From contig JAKUCV010001068.1 in assembly GCA_028386065.3 (NCBI GenBank), positions 494,648 to 558,647 of the forward strand: a stretch of 64,000 nt of DNA. The letters run 5' to 3'. Origin of the DNA: Turnera subulata. Lineage: Eukaryota > Streptophyta > Magnoliopsida > Malpighiales > Passifloraceae. Positions 1 through 10,257 of this stretch are shown here, in pieces; within the stretch, counting starts at the first letter, position 1, and each line of letters begins with the position of its first letter. The translations under genes and the position numbers were made by a program. The notes beneath the pieces were generated by a model. It searched no databases, was not told the DNA's origin, and worked only from the letters and a program-made list of their open reading frames with translations.

Positions 1-747
1 CCTTGAAATTGGCATAATAATTACTAACCATGCAGTCATAATAAACTGGCTGAAGGTTCTTAATCATCATCTATATCTGATCTCCCTCGGTACGTCTGTT
101 TACCATCAGGGAAGCCTTATTGTGCCCCCTTGAGATGAAATCAGAGAAGGTTTCTTGGGCTTCTTGCTTCGTTGTCTCAAGGTCCATCTTAGTTACATCC
201 ACTTCAGTATTGTAGTTGTATTGCTTCAAGAATTCCTTGCAAATGTCTTCCCACTTGCTCACCTTACTCTCGTCCAAGGTCATAAACAATTTCAGGGCCG
301 CTCATGACGAAGTCCTTTGAAACAATTGGGCCATTAATTTCGGCCCTATCCTGATGGGTTGCAACATCCTCATATAGATTTTCAAGTGGGTTGTAGGACA
401 TTCTATCCTATTAAATTTCTCGATGTCGGGCATCTTGACCTTTTTAGGTAAACGGGCTTCGGGGAACAAAGATAAACGATCTAGGTTCCAATCGTCCTTT
501 TTTCTCTTCATGGTCCTCAATAACTCTTCCACTCTCTTGAGTCTCTCTCCATCTCCTTTGGGCTCCTGTACTACCGAATCATTACTACAGCATCATCCCC
601 GATGCCTTGCTTCGAAGCTTGCCCCCCGTCACTCCTAGGAGACACAATCTCCCCTTACTTTAATGCTAACAGTGCATTCCTCACTTCCGGATCCTTCAAC
701 AGAGATTCCATGGCCGCGTTCATATTGGTAGTATTATCCTCACCCAT
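1..747 (-). pseudogene. Tat/Ogre-like Ty3-gypsy gag, broken, 3' part outside window (element Z)
   Basis: This encodes a retrotransposon capsid/nucleocapsid precursor, the structural protein that packages element RNA. The likely start is the ATG complementary to 745-747 (MGEDNTTN...). The recognisable gag core lies at 302-532 (LDRLSLFPEARLPKK, then THLKIYMRMLQP) and continues at 71-289 (SKVSKWEDICKEFLKQYNY). It aligns segment by segment with the gag of element B at 21206-22350. The N-terminal part and the core are in different frames, and a TGA follows FQRTSS at 302. The same codon is a TGA in B, so the lesion may predate both copies. The gene runs off the left edge. Assignment to the Tat/Ogre group rests on this gag type and on the primer-binding site at 1248-1265; the group is likely, the exact clade is not. 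Confidence 0.75.
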
Positions 748-1247
748 CTTGCCCCAATATTGGGAGGATGACGACAAATGTTTTAGGTACCCAAGGAATC
801 TCTTGATACACATTTTTTTTGTTTTTGGTTTTTTCTCTAGGTATGTAGAAACGAAAAGGGCACTCTATTTATATTTACTTGAACTCACAACAATAATCAC
901 CCAAATGCACATACCACTTATTGATTCATTATGCAAGAGATGCTCAGGGGATGCAGCTGGTTAGGGGCCAAAAGACTGCCGCTAAGGAATAGTTTAACCT
1001 ATTCACATGTGATAATGGATAACACATAAGGTCCAAGGCCCATTAATCCCTATCATTGCAGAGCAGCGAGAAACGGGTTCACTCAAGCCACTATCAGTTA
1101 AGAAAAGCATTGTAGTGGACTCGGATTCCCTCGTCCTCTTACGGTAGAGGCTTCACATCAATCATCATGAATGCAAGGCACTTATGATGAGACATAAAAA
1201 GGCATACACAGTTCAACGATTGCACAAAGTTTCTTAAACCCACTACT
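748..1247 (-). other. 5' untranslated leader of element Z
   Basis: This is non-coding sequence between gag and the primer-binding site of the minus-strand element Z. The part from about 900 to 1240 is homologous, in inverted orientation, to 2475-2830 of element A. It also resembles 22650-23080 of element B (shared pieces: TCACATGTGA, TGAATGCAAG and a repeated Ca/Tg-rich leader context). That places it as family leader sequence, not host DNA. Confidence 0.7.
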
Positions 1248-1265
1248 TCCCTAGTGGAGTGGCCA
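1248..1265 (-). promoter_or_regulatory. Primer-binding site of element Z
   Basis: Read on the minus strand the site is TGGCCACTCCACTAGGGA, directly inside the LTR that starts at 1268. It closely resembles the site of element B (TGGCGACTCCGCTGGGGA). Sites of this type, complementary to a tRNA 3' end finishing in CCA (reported as tRNA-Arg in Ogre elements), are typical of Tat/Ogre retrotransposons. A two-base gap separates it from the LTR. Confidence 0.75.
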
Positions 1266-1267
1266 GC

Positions 1268-1347
1268 TGTGAGGACCCGACCCAAGATTAATTGGGCCTC
1301 CTCACCTATTCCTTTACACCTTCTTCTTAACCAACAATCCAATAATC
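1268..1347 (-). mobile_element. LTR of element Z, first 80 bp (split by element A)
   Basis: The LTR edge begins TGTGAGGACCCGACCCAAG. After 80 bp it is interrupted by element A, which begins TGTGAACACC at 1348. The rest of the same LTR resumes near 40359 and ends at 41899, for a total of about 1.62 kb, comparable to the 1.83-kb LTRs of element B. Confidence 0.7.
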
Positions 1348-2474
1348 TGTGAACACCCCAAATTTGATCCACTGATATTTTATTGAATTATAAATATGTT
1401 ATTGTCTATAGATCGATGAGATGATTCGATCCTTAGGTGAAATGTGTTTGTAATTCAATAGAGTATTAATGTTTTATTAATTCGGATTTTTTTGGTACAA
1501 TTAACTTGGAATTATTGAGATGATTTAATTCTGAGTTTGGTGTATTTAAAGGTTTGAAATTAATAAATTGTGGATATTTAATTGTTTTAGGCCTTTTAAT
1601 TATTTTTGTACCCAATTGAGATGATTTTGGGTATTTGAATGAGTTACGGGCTTAGACCAATTAAATATGGATCCTCCAGCAATATTGGCCCATCAAAAGC
1701 ACTGAGCTTAGTGGCCTTTTAGTCTGAATTTCGTCAAGAAATTCGGATTAAAATAATTCCTTATTTATTTTTGGTGTTTATGGTATGTAGAGTGGAGTGA
1801 GGAGGAGGAAAATTAAATTAGGAAGAAGGGTGTGGGTAGGCTACAAGTTAGGAGGTTCTCTGGAGCTGAAAACAGGCGAAAAACCATTTTGGAAGGTATG
1901 GGAATCAAGCTGGGCCGGAGTAATGAGAATCGGAACTGGAAAGGAGAGAACGGGAAAGGAAACAGGTGCCTACGGACATGGCGACATGACCACCAGCACC
2001 TGGCAGGCTTGGAGAGATGACCGCCAGCACGTGGCAGACATCGCGAGATGACCGCCGGCACTTGGCGGGCTTCGCTCCCAGTGTTGGCAGTTTTTCGATC
2101 TATTCCTTTTTTACTTGATCTAGGGTATCTACTGTTTGTTCTAGGGTTTCAATCCTAATCCTTAGATCAGCACCACGTTCAGACCCCTAGAGCACTATAA
2201 ATAAGATCCCTATTCACCCTCAAAACTCACCAATTCTCTCCCTTCTCCCTCTATACACACATAAGCTAGGTGCTTGGGAAAACTCTCTAATTATGAGAAA
2301 TAATACCAAGACTTAGAAATCGAAATTCTGGAGGAATTTCATGGAGAGGAGTAGCAAGGAGTCAGTAGCAGCATGAGGTCAAGAAGAAATGAGGAAGGAG
2401 GCAGATTTGAGCAAACCGTTGGAGGAAAAGTGCTAAACCCGAGAGGAAGGATCCAGTGAAGGCAGTCTCAGTTT
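1348..2474 (+). mobile_element. 5' LTR of element A, 3' end deleted
   Basis: It starts TGTGAACACC and matches the split 3' LTR (29865 onward) through the common run ending near GGCAGTCTCAG. It then jumps directly to leader sequence (TTAAGAGATTATGTGC), so the last ~0.6 kb of LTR and the primer-binding site are missing. The phrase GAGATGATT recurs at several places in 1410-1630. Confidence 0.75.
2196..2205 (+). promoter_or_regulatory. TATA box of the element A 5' LTR
   Basis: TATAAATAAG lies in a conserved LTR stretch; the 3' LTR has TATAAATAGG at 39408-39417. It is followed about 30 bp downstream by the pyrimidine-rich CTCACCAATTCTCTCC, a plausible RNA polymerase II start region. Inferred from sequence only. 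Confidence 0.6.
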
Positions 2475-3480
2475 AAGAGATTATGTGCAATCATTGATGA
2501 ATATATGCTTTTTGTTTGTCATGTATATGCCTTGCATTCACGGATTATGTTGTGAAGCTTCTACCATAAGAGGGTGAGGGGATCCTGGTCCGGTACATAT
2601 CGTCCTACGGGGTTATCGGCCAGAGTGAACCCATTTCTCACCGTTTAGCAATGATAGGGGTTAATAGGTCAGCGACCTCACGTGGCGTCCTACGTCACAT
2701 GTGAGTAGACCAAGCTATCCCTTAGCGACGGTTCTTTAGCCCCCAAACAGCTGCATACCCTGAGCATCTCATGCATGATAAATCAATAGGTGGTACTTGT
2801 ATTTGGGTGATGAATGTTCATTCGTGTTGTATATATGTGTTGTGTTTTCTTTTACTTGAGTCTATGCATGCTTAGTAGTGTCACCAAGGGAAAACAAAAA
2901 AAAAACTAGAAAAACCAAAAAAAGAGATGTTTGGGCATTGTGTAATCGGGACCGCCGTAATAACTCTGCAAAGGGTATAAAATTGTGTGGCGCAAATTGA
3001 AGAGTCTAGAAAAACACACTCCTCTCTATAGGTCTACAGACAAGTATTGATGATGATTTTCGATGTTGGTTCTCTAGTAGTCGGTCTACCTTGTTTTTGG
3101 AAATCCATGTTTGCATGCATTGAATATCGCATCACATGTTTTTTTAAAAAAACATCGAGCCAAGGTGTGTCGTTTTCGAAGTCTCTATCCTTCTTGAAAC
3201 TCGAGTTTTCTCAAAAAGAAAAGATTACTTTGCAAATGTATTCTATCCTAATTCCCCACAAAGTGCTTTTGAGGTAAGACAAAGCTTAAGCCTAGGATTC
3301 TCGATGACCATGAACTTTATCACAGGAGATTCGAACCCCTAGGACACCACGGGAGAGTAATGCCTTGATTGGAAGGAGATGATAAAGAGACTAAAGAGTA
3401 ACGCTGCATCCCGAAGACGACAATCCTACGGGTATACGATAGGCAATAAGATCATGGAGGCATTGGGAGTCGTGGATGTA
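2475..3480 (+). other. Leader and 5' interior of element A
   Basis: 2475-2870 is homologous to the leaders of Z (inverted) and B (inverted); the stretch near 3090-3130 (AATCCATGTTTGCATGCATT) also matches B's leader. From about 3150 to 3480 I recognise nothing further: no ORF of interest and no repeat. No intact gag follows, which supports A being non-autonomous. Confidence 0.55.
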
Positions 3481-3535
3481 TCCTAAGGTAAGAGGTGGGA
3501 AGTAGGGAAAGGCAATGACGAGGCACAAAATTTTT

Positions 3536-3930
3536 GGGCTTTCTTCCAAGAAGGAAGATGTGAGCCCCAATTTCTATTTATGAACTGAGTTAATAAGCGA
3601 GCCGAGGAGCAAAACCCACAAGCCGAGTTGATGAGTAGAGGATTATGAGCTGAGCCGATGAGTCGAGACATTGCCACTGGGCCTTCTCCTTGAGAGGGAG
3701 ATGTAAGCCCCGAATTTTATTGTAAGCTAAGCCAAAGAACCGAGATGAGTCGACCCGATCCAAGTGGCCTTCTGATGGGAAAAAACGTAAGTCCCAATTC
3801 TAGGGAGAAACAATGAAGAAAATCACAAGGAGAGGATAAGGTGAGATGAGGTACGGTGAGGAGACAAGGAGATGAGGAGAGTCGACGTTTGGACCTTCTC
3901 ATGAGAGGCGACGCAAGTCTTGATTTTTTT
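3536..3930 (+). repeat. Four degenerate two-stem hairpin repeats in element A
   Basis: Each copy reads roughly GGGCYTTCTYC, a short loop, GRAGATGTRAGYCCC, then AATTTT. Copy 1 (3536-3567) pairs GGGCT with AGCCC and TCTTCC with GGAAGA. Copy 2 (3679-3710) pairs GGGC with GCCC and TCTCC with GGAGA. Copies near 3765 and 3890 are more degenerate. The stretches between them repeat GAGCCGATGAGTCGAG-like words. No coding potential is convincing here. Confidence 0.55.
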
Positions 3931-4453
3931 GGAGGGAGGAAAGGACCATAGGGTATGAGATGACGATGATGGAAGTGGCAGTGAAATGATGAGATGGTGA
4001 TGACACGAGGTGACAAAGGTGATGCATTCCAGGACCAAACATGTTACTCATGCGCCGAATACGGGAGGCGATGACCAAGAATTGGGGAGGCCGTGCATTT
4101 ACCTTTTAGAGTTTGGAAGTTGAGTTAGCCATAATTTGCTAGCAGTCAACACTGTCATCATTTTACTTTGATTTTCACATGAGGAATAAAATCTTGATTT
4201 TCTTATCTCTTGTGTTTATGTGGCAAATTGATTGTGTATGACTTCATGAGATTCCATTGGATCACTTTAGGGGACCATAAAATGAACTATGAAAACCTTA
4301 TTCTTTGGGTGAAATCCAAACACTTACCTACATTCCATCAACCTTAGCCGACTCCAAACGCTTACCCTCACCAACCTTCAAACATATGCCGCTTCTAGCC
4401 TTTTGACACCCTTCCAACCTGACCTCCATGTTGACATTTACCTTGAACACTTG
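3931..4453 (+). other. Unassigned interior of element A
   Basis: I see no recognisable gene or strong repeat. The last five bases (ACTTG, 4449-4453) are the left copy of the target duplication of the chromovirus LTR insertion that follows. Confidence 0.4.
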
Positions 4454-5978
4454 TGAAACACCCGTGTCCCAATTTTACAATAAAATACTTAAACACAAGG
4501 AAATTACCAAAATACCCCTGAGACCCAGGACACGAAAACCAATATCAAAATATTATCTGGAAAGAAATTCTTAATATTCCGAGATGTCATAAAGAACAAA
4601 AAAATCCAGCTTAACAAGCCTCAAATCAACCCGGCATCCTGCCGATACATCATCAAATACCAAATCCCGGCAACCCGCCGATAAAGTAATCGAAATCAAG
4701 ATGACATCTCATCAAAATCCAATGCAGCGGAAGATAAAGATTAAATAAAACAAAAGTAGAAAATGATATGCAATTCGGCTCTATGGATCCAACCGGGAAA
4801 TGAAGCACAGCTACCTGCTGGGATATCCACGTCCGCACTCCGGGAAAAGAAGAAAGAGGCTGCACGCTAACTAAGAGTCTGAAAAACAATATTGGCGATT
4901 ATGTGAGTCGCCTACTCAGTGAGCAGTATAAATCTAATTATGTAGGTGCGCAAAGCAAGTCCAAAAGGAAAGAAGAGAAACAAGACATGTATGCAGACAT
5001 ACAATAACCAGTACTAACATGCCAACAACATACAAGCATACAATTTATATTATACTTCCGTTTGTGTATTAAGTTTTATTATTATATTTATTATTCAGGG
5101 CCCTCTACTGTGTGTATTGAGCTCGGTCCCGTCTCATGAGACAACCAGGCATAAGCCCAATAAAACCAGGCACGAAGCCCAAACATATCCATAGAGAGAG
5201 AGAGAGAGACAGAGAGAAAGAGGGAGGTAGAAAGGGGGAGGTAGAAGGAAGGGGGTAGAACCGGTCATCACAGACCTATATGCTAAATCGCATATCACAT
5301 GCTATCCCGCATGCGAACCCGAGGGGTATCACTTCCCGCTCGAACCAACCGGTCATCAGCACACAGTAGCCTATCTTCTACTGTTCATTATTCTTTTCAC
5401 AAATTATGAGCTCATGTGTGCCAAGAGTTGTGATCTAACAGGGTTGTGTGAATAATCAACTCAATCAAATATCCGGGTCTCCGACCCACAGTACATCACA
5501 CAAATCACCCAAAATCACTCCACAAGTTATATTCCATAACAATCCAAAAATCATGCTCATAAGCAAATTGTAACACATAGGCACACAATACGGATCCCAG
5601 CATGTTAGCAAACAGGGCATGCAACTCAAACAGGCCAATCTAACAAGCTCATGCATACAAACATAAAAAGATATATAAAGTTACCGCAACGTCGATTGTC
5701 CGGTGGAGCTTTCCCCAAGACAGATCCTCCAGCTTCCGAGGTATTACCCGTGCCTGAATACCGGCACACACAATAATTATAAAACAATTACAGTCAAACC
5801 GTGCATGCTTGATAACTAAATGCTCAACCGAGTTAAACCCGTCCCTAGCTAGCCATTTATGTAATTTCCGGGTCTAAGCCCGACAAGGTGTTCTCTCACC
5901 TAAACTCCGAATATCGGGACCTAAGGTTCACCGGGCTCAAGCCCAACTAAGTCCATAAGTAGTTCCCTGGGCCCATGG
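4454..5978 (-). mobile_element. Tekay-like chromovirus LTR, minus strand, left half
   Basis: It begins TGAAACACCCGTGTCCC, the inverted end of the chromovirus LTR, and is collinear with about the first 1520 bp of the solo LTR at 48489-51519. A plus-strand element enters at 5979. The matching LTR start is found at 15487-15817, ending in CGTTACA. ACTTG flanks both sides (4449-4453, 15818-15822), so the whole composite was one insertion into element A. A (GA)n run lies near 5192-5212. Confidence 0.85.
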
Positions 5979-8120
5979 TGTAACGCCCCGGATTTTCATA
6001 AGTTGATTTTCGGAATTTTCGGAATTTTTATTCCAATTTTGCCCTTGAGGTATTTTCGAGTTTTAGTCGCGGAAATAAATAATTATGCCTTGGAAATGTC
6101 AATTTTAAGTTGGTATTGTTCATGGTTCGGGTCCTGTGGGAAACGGATTCGAGATCGGGGTGAAACGCGATGTTTAACGTGGTTTCTATTGAAACTACGT
6201 CGTTTTGGAAAAGAAAAAAAAATGAGGGCGCGTTGACCAGGCAGGGGGTTGACCGTGCCTAAGCGGACGACGGGTCGTCCACTAGGGCGGCCAACCCTAG
6301 CCCGATCTCCCTTTTTCTTCTCTTCTTCTCTTTCCTCTTTCTTTCTCTTTTCTCCTTGCCGTCGCTCCTACCTTCCTTCTCCTTCTTCCTCTCTCTCTTT
6401 CTCTCTCTCTCACTCTCCCTCTCGTCATCATCAACACCCCACCTTCCTTTCCTCCGGCCGCTGTACCCTCCTACCTTCCTTCTTTACCCACTTACTCGAC
6501 CTCCTCTCCTTCTTAACGAAGCGCCGCCGCCGTCTACCATCACTCCACGCCGCCACCACCATTGTTGCAGAGTGGATTCAGGTCGCCGCCGTTGTTGCCT
6601 TGGTCGGGTAAGCTTCCGACCTGTTTTCCCTCTTCCTCTTTTAATTTCTTCTTCTTCTCGGGTTCGGATTTTCTTCTTGGCTTATGTGGTGGTTGTTGTT
6701 GTGTCGGGGTGTGTTGCTTAGTTTGTGGACGGTGGTCGGTGTGTTGGTTTGTGTTTTGCTGGTGGTTTCTGCTAGATTGCGGCTGCGGGTCTGTGTTGCA
6801 GGGTGGTGGTGTTGTCGGTGCCCTTTCGGACAGTGGGTTGCTTGGTTCGGGTTCGGATCTGTTTTGGGAAAAGCTCCACAGGACAATCGTCGTTGAGGTG
6901 ACTTTATACGTATTTTTATGTTTGTATGCATGAGCCTGTCGGATTGGTCTGTTTGAGTTGCATGCCTGTTTGCTAACATGCTGTGATCCGTATTGTGTGC
7001 CTAAATGTACTATTTGCTTAAAAGCATGATATTTGGATTGTTATGGAATATAACATGTGGAGTGATTTTGGGTGTTTGTGTGATGTACTGTGGGTTGGAG
7101 ACCCGGATATTTGATTGAGTTGATTATTCAGACAACCCTGTTAGATCACAACTCTTGGCACACATAAACACATAACTTGTGAATAAAGATAATGTACAGT
7201 AGAAGATAGGCTACTGTGTGCTGATGACCGGTTGGTTCGAGCGGGAAGTGATACCCATCGGGTTTGCATGCGGGATAGCATGTGATATGCGGATTTGCAT
7301 ATGGGTCTGTAATGACCGGTTCTACCTCCCTCCTTCTACCTCCCCCTCTCTACCTCCCTCTTTCTCTCTCTCTCTCTCTCTCTCTCTATGGATATGTTTG
7401 GGCTTCGTGCCTGGTTTTATTTGGGCTTATGCCTGGTTGTCTCATGAGACGGGACCGAGCTCGACGCACACAGTAGGGGGCCCTGAATAATAAATTATAA
7501 CAAGAAAACTTAACACACAACAGATGGAGAGTAATGAACTGTTTGCTTGAATGACTTGGCATGTTAGTACTGGTTGTTGTATGTTTGCGTACTTGTCTTG
7601 TTTCTCTTCTTTCCTTTCGAACTTGTTTCTGCACACCTACATAATTAGATTTATACTGCTCACTGAGTAGGCGACTCACATAATCGTCAACGTTGTTTTT
7701 CAGACTCTTAGGTAGCCTGCAGTCACTTCCTACCCTTCCAGAGTACGGACGTGGTTATCTCAGCAGGTAGCTGTGCCTCTTCTCCCGGTTGGATCCATTG
7801 AGCCGACTTGCATTTCATTTTTACTTTGTTTTTATTTTATCTTCATGTTCAGCTGCATTGGATTTTGTTGAGATGTCATCTTGATTTTGATTACTTTATC
7901 GGCGGGTTGCCGGGATCTGGTAATTGATGATGTATCGGCAGGATGCCGGGTTAACTCATGTCTTGATAGGCCGGTTTGATTTTATTGTTTATGACATCTC
8001 GTTTTATTAAGGATTTTGGATAATGTTTGGCATTGGGTTTCGTGTCCTGTGTTTCGGGGTATTTTGGTAATTCCCATGAGTTTAAGTAGTTTATTATAAA
8101 ATTGGGACACGGGTGTTTCA
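5979..8120 (+). mobile_element. 5' LTR of the Tekay-like element (internally deleted)
   Basis: The 2142-bp LTR runs from TGTAACGCCCCGG to GGGTGTTTCA. Compared with the 3' LTR it lacks about 0.9 kb: the 5' LTR passes from TTCGGATC directly into TGTTTTGGG, while the 3' LTR has extra sequence between two copies of GGATC. It contains a pyrimidine-rich block (6305-6450) and a (CT)n microsatellite near 7363-7387. Reading frames in this region (for example 6249-6933) are low-complexity and not genes. Confidence 0.88.
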
Positions 8121-8122
8121 GC

Positions 8123-8138
8123 TTGGTAGCGGAGCAGG
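8123..8138 (+). promoter_or_regulatory. Primer-binding site of the Tekay-like element
   Basis: TTGGTAGCGGAGCAGG follows the LTR end after two bases. It resembles the initiator-Met-tRNA site of many plant LTR elements (TGGTATCAGAGC) with several differences, so the exact primer tRNA is uncertain. Confidence 0.55.
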
Positions 8139-8265
8139 CTTCAGATCCTTGGTTTTAAAAAGTGTTTTAAACCTTGTTTTCAAAGTGATTTCTGTGTTTA
8201 AGCCTGTTTCCGGATTATGACTTAAAAAGTGTTTTTGACTCATTTGCATTCATATAGGCGTTGAT

Positions 8266-9303
8266 ATGGATCACTAGGGGCAGCACAATGCTGAGGATGA
8301 CGCCGCTACTCATGTCTCCGAAAATGTGTCGGTGATGCAGGTTCCCGTTGGTCAGGGGAACAATAATGCAGCAGAGAATAATGCTGCAGGGGGAGGAGGA
8401 CAGAATGTTGTGCCACCTGTGCCACTTGTTGTGGACCCAGCGTTCCAGTAGTATTAGGCCTTTTTGCAGTGGCAGCAGTTTCAGCAGCAACAGCAGGGTG
8501 CCCAGCCAGTAGCACCTGTTACAGCAGGTGGTATGGAGAGTGGATACAAACACATGGATAAGTCTGCAGTGAAGGAATTCTCAGGTGAAGAGGGCAAAGC
8601 CAAGGAGTTTGATGATTGGTTTCGCCAGGTGGAGAATGTTCTGGAGAAGTTCACCTGTGCACCTGAGCAGAGGGCTCGATTTGCGGCACACACGTTCACG
8701 GGGTATGCATTGACATGGTGGCAGGAACTTGTGGCCAACCTACCGAAGCCTGTGGAGATGCCTTGGGAGGATTTCAAGGAGAAATTCTACAAGGAGTTCC
8801 TTACTGTTCGTTTTTTGGAGGAGCAGAAGAGGCACTTTCTTGAGGTGAAGCAGGGTCTAGATGAGACTGTATCAGCTTTCAGGATCCGGTTCAGCATCCT
8901 TCTCTCTTATGCTAGGGAGTTTGTGCCCGATGAGGTGACTAAGTGTAGATGGTTTGTTAACGGCTTACGTACAGAGTTGGCGCTAGCTGTGGCTGGTGGA
9001 GGGCACAAGACCTAGGAGGCAGTTTATGAGGCTACTTTTGATGCTGAGAGGGTTAAGTTGATCGGGAAGGAGGCTAGGATGGCCGAGCAGAGGAAGCAGT
9101 CATCTGCTTCAGGACAGAAGAGGCAGTATTCTGATGCCGGAGGTGCAGATTATTCTGGTGGACAGGGTTCTTCTTACCAGGGTTCGAAGAAGTCTCGAGG
9201 GCAGAGTTATCAGGGTGGACCAGGCAGATCCTCAGGAGGACGGTCCTATCAGTCTGGCTCTCAGGGACGGGCTTTCTCAGCACGGTTCTCAGGTGCATGC
9301 TAG
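8266..9303 (+). pseudogene. Chromovirus gag (capsid/nucleocapsid), multiple stops
   Basis: Gag assembles the virus-like particle and binds element RNA. The ATG at 8266 opens a frame interrupted by TAG at 8275, 8449, 8455, 9013 and 9301. After a Q-rich stretch, the capsid domain spans about 8545-8990 (FDDWFRQVENVLEKF, then LTWWQELV and FKEKFYKEFL). An SGQ/G-rich linker leads to a CCHC zinc knuckle whose first Cys is at 9298 (pattern C-x2-C-x4-H-x4-C; the first spacer contains the TAG). Several stops fit CAG-to-TAG decay, as expected after cytosine methylation. The frame continues into protease. Confidence 0.85.
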
Positions 9304-10236
9304 TATTGCAATAAGCTGGGACACCAGAAGTCATCTTGCTACAAGTGGATTAAGGATATTGGTGGCAGTGGTTCCCAGTATACTGTGCAGAGTTCTGTGG
9401 CTAGTGGTGCTGTTTCTTCTGGTCCGAACAGGGGTGGCGGACAACAGGGCCGAGGTCGTGGGGGTTCTGGAGCTCCGAAATGCGGAGGTGCGACTCAGTC
9501 TGCTGCAGCTCCTAGGGTTTATGCCATCACCCGGGAGGAGGCTGCTGATGCTCCAGAGGTTATAGCAGGTACCTTTATGGTTTTTGGTCAGTATGCACAT
9601 GCTTTAGTTGATCCAGGTTCAACACACTCTTTTGTATCACATGCATTCATGACTACTCATAACATAGAAGATGATAATCTTAGTAGACCCTTGATAGTTC
9701 GTTTACCCACTAGAGATATAGTAGTTGTTGATCGAGTCTGTAAAGATGTATCGATAGAGTATGATAGTGAGAGTTTCCCTTCTGATCTTGCTGTCATGGA
9801 CTTGGGAGAGTTTGATGTTATCTTAGGCATGGATTGGTTGTCCAGACACCAGGCTGTAGTTGATTGTCGGGCCAGGGAAGTGTCCTTATCTTCTCTGTTG
9901 GGGCGTAGATTGGTGTTAGTTGGGGAGCGAAGTGCCCTATCGACATGTTGTATCTCGGCCATCCAAGCTTTCAGGATGATTCGAGAGGGTTGTGATGCCT
10001 TTCTAGCTCATGTGGTGGATTCTTCGGTACCAGTATCTGGAGTGGAGGATATCCCTATTGTTCGGGAGTTTCCTGATGATTTACCTGGGTTGCCTCCGGA
10101 GCGGGAGGTGGAGTATACAGTTGACTTGGTACCGGGAGTTGCATCTATTTCTATACCGCCCTACAGAATGGCTCCGACAGAACTTCAGGAGTTGAAGAAA
10201 CAACTGGAGGAGTTGTTGGAAAAAGGGTTTTATTAG
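9304..10236 (+). pseudogene. Chromovirus protease region and start of RT
   Basis: This continues the gag frame. A G/S-rich tail is followed by the conserved segment PRVYAITREEAADAPEVIAG and the aspartic protease active site DPGSTHSFVS near 9610; many plant gypsy elements have DPGS or DSGA here. FDVILGMDWLSRHQ follows at about 9810. The end matches the RT lead-in (FPDDLPGLPPEREVEYTVDL, then PPYRMAPTELQELKKQL). A TAG at 10234 and a frame change before 10268 break the connection with the RT body. Confidence 0.83.
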
Positions 10237-10257
10237 ACCGAGCATCTCACCCTAGGG

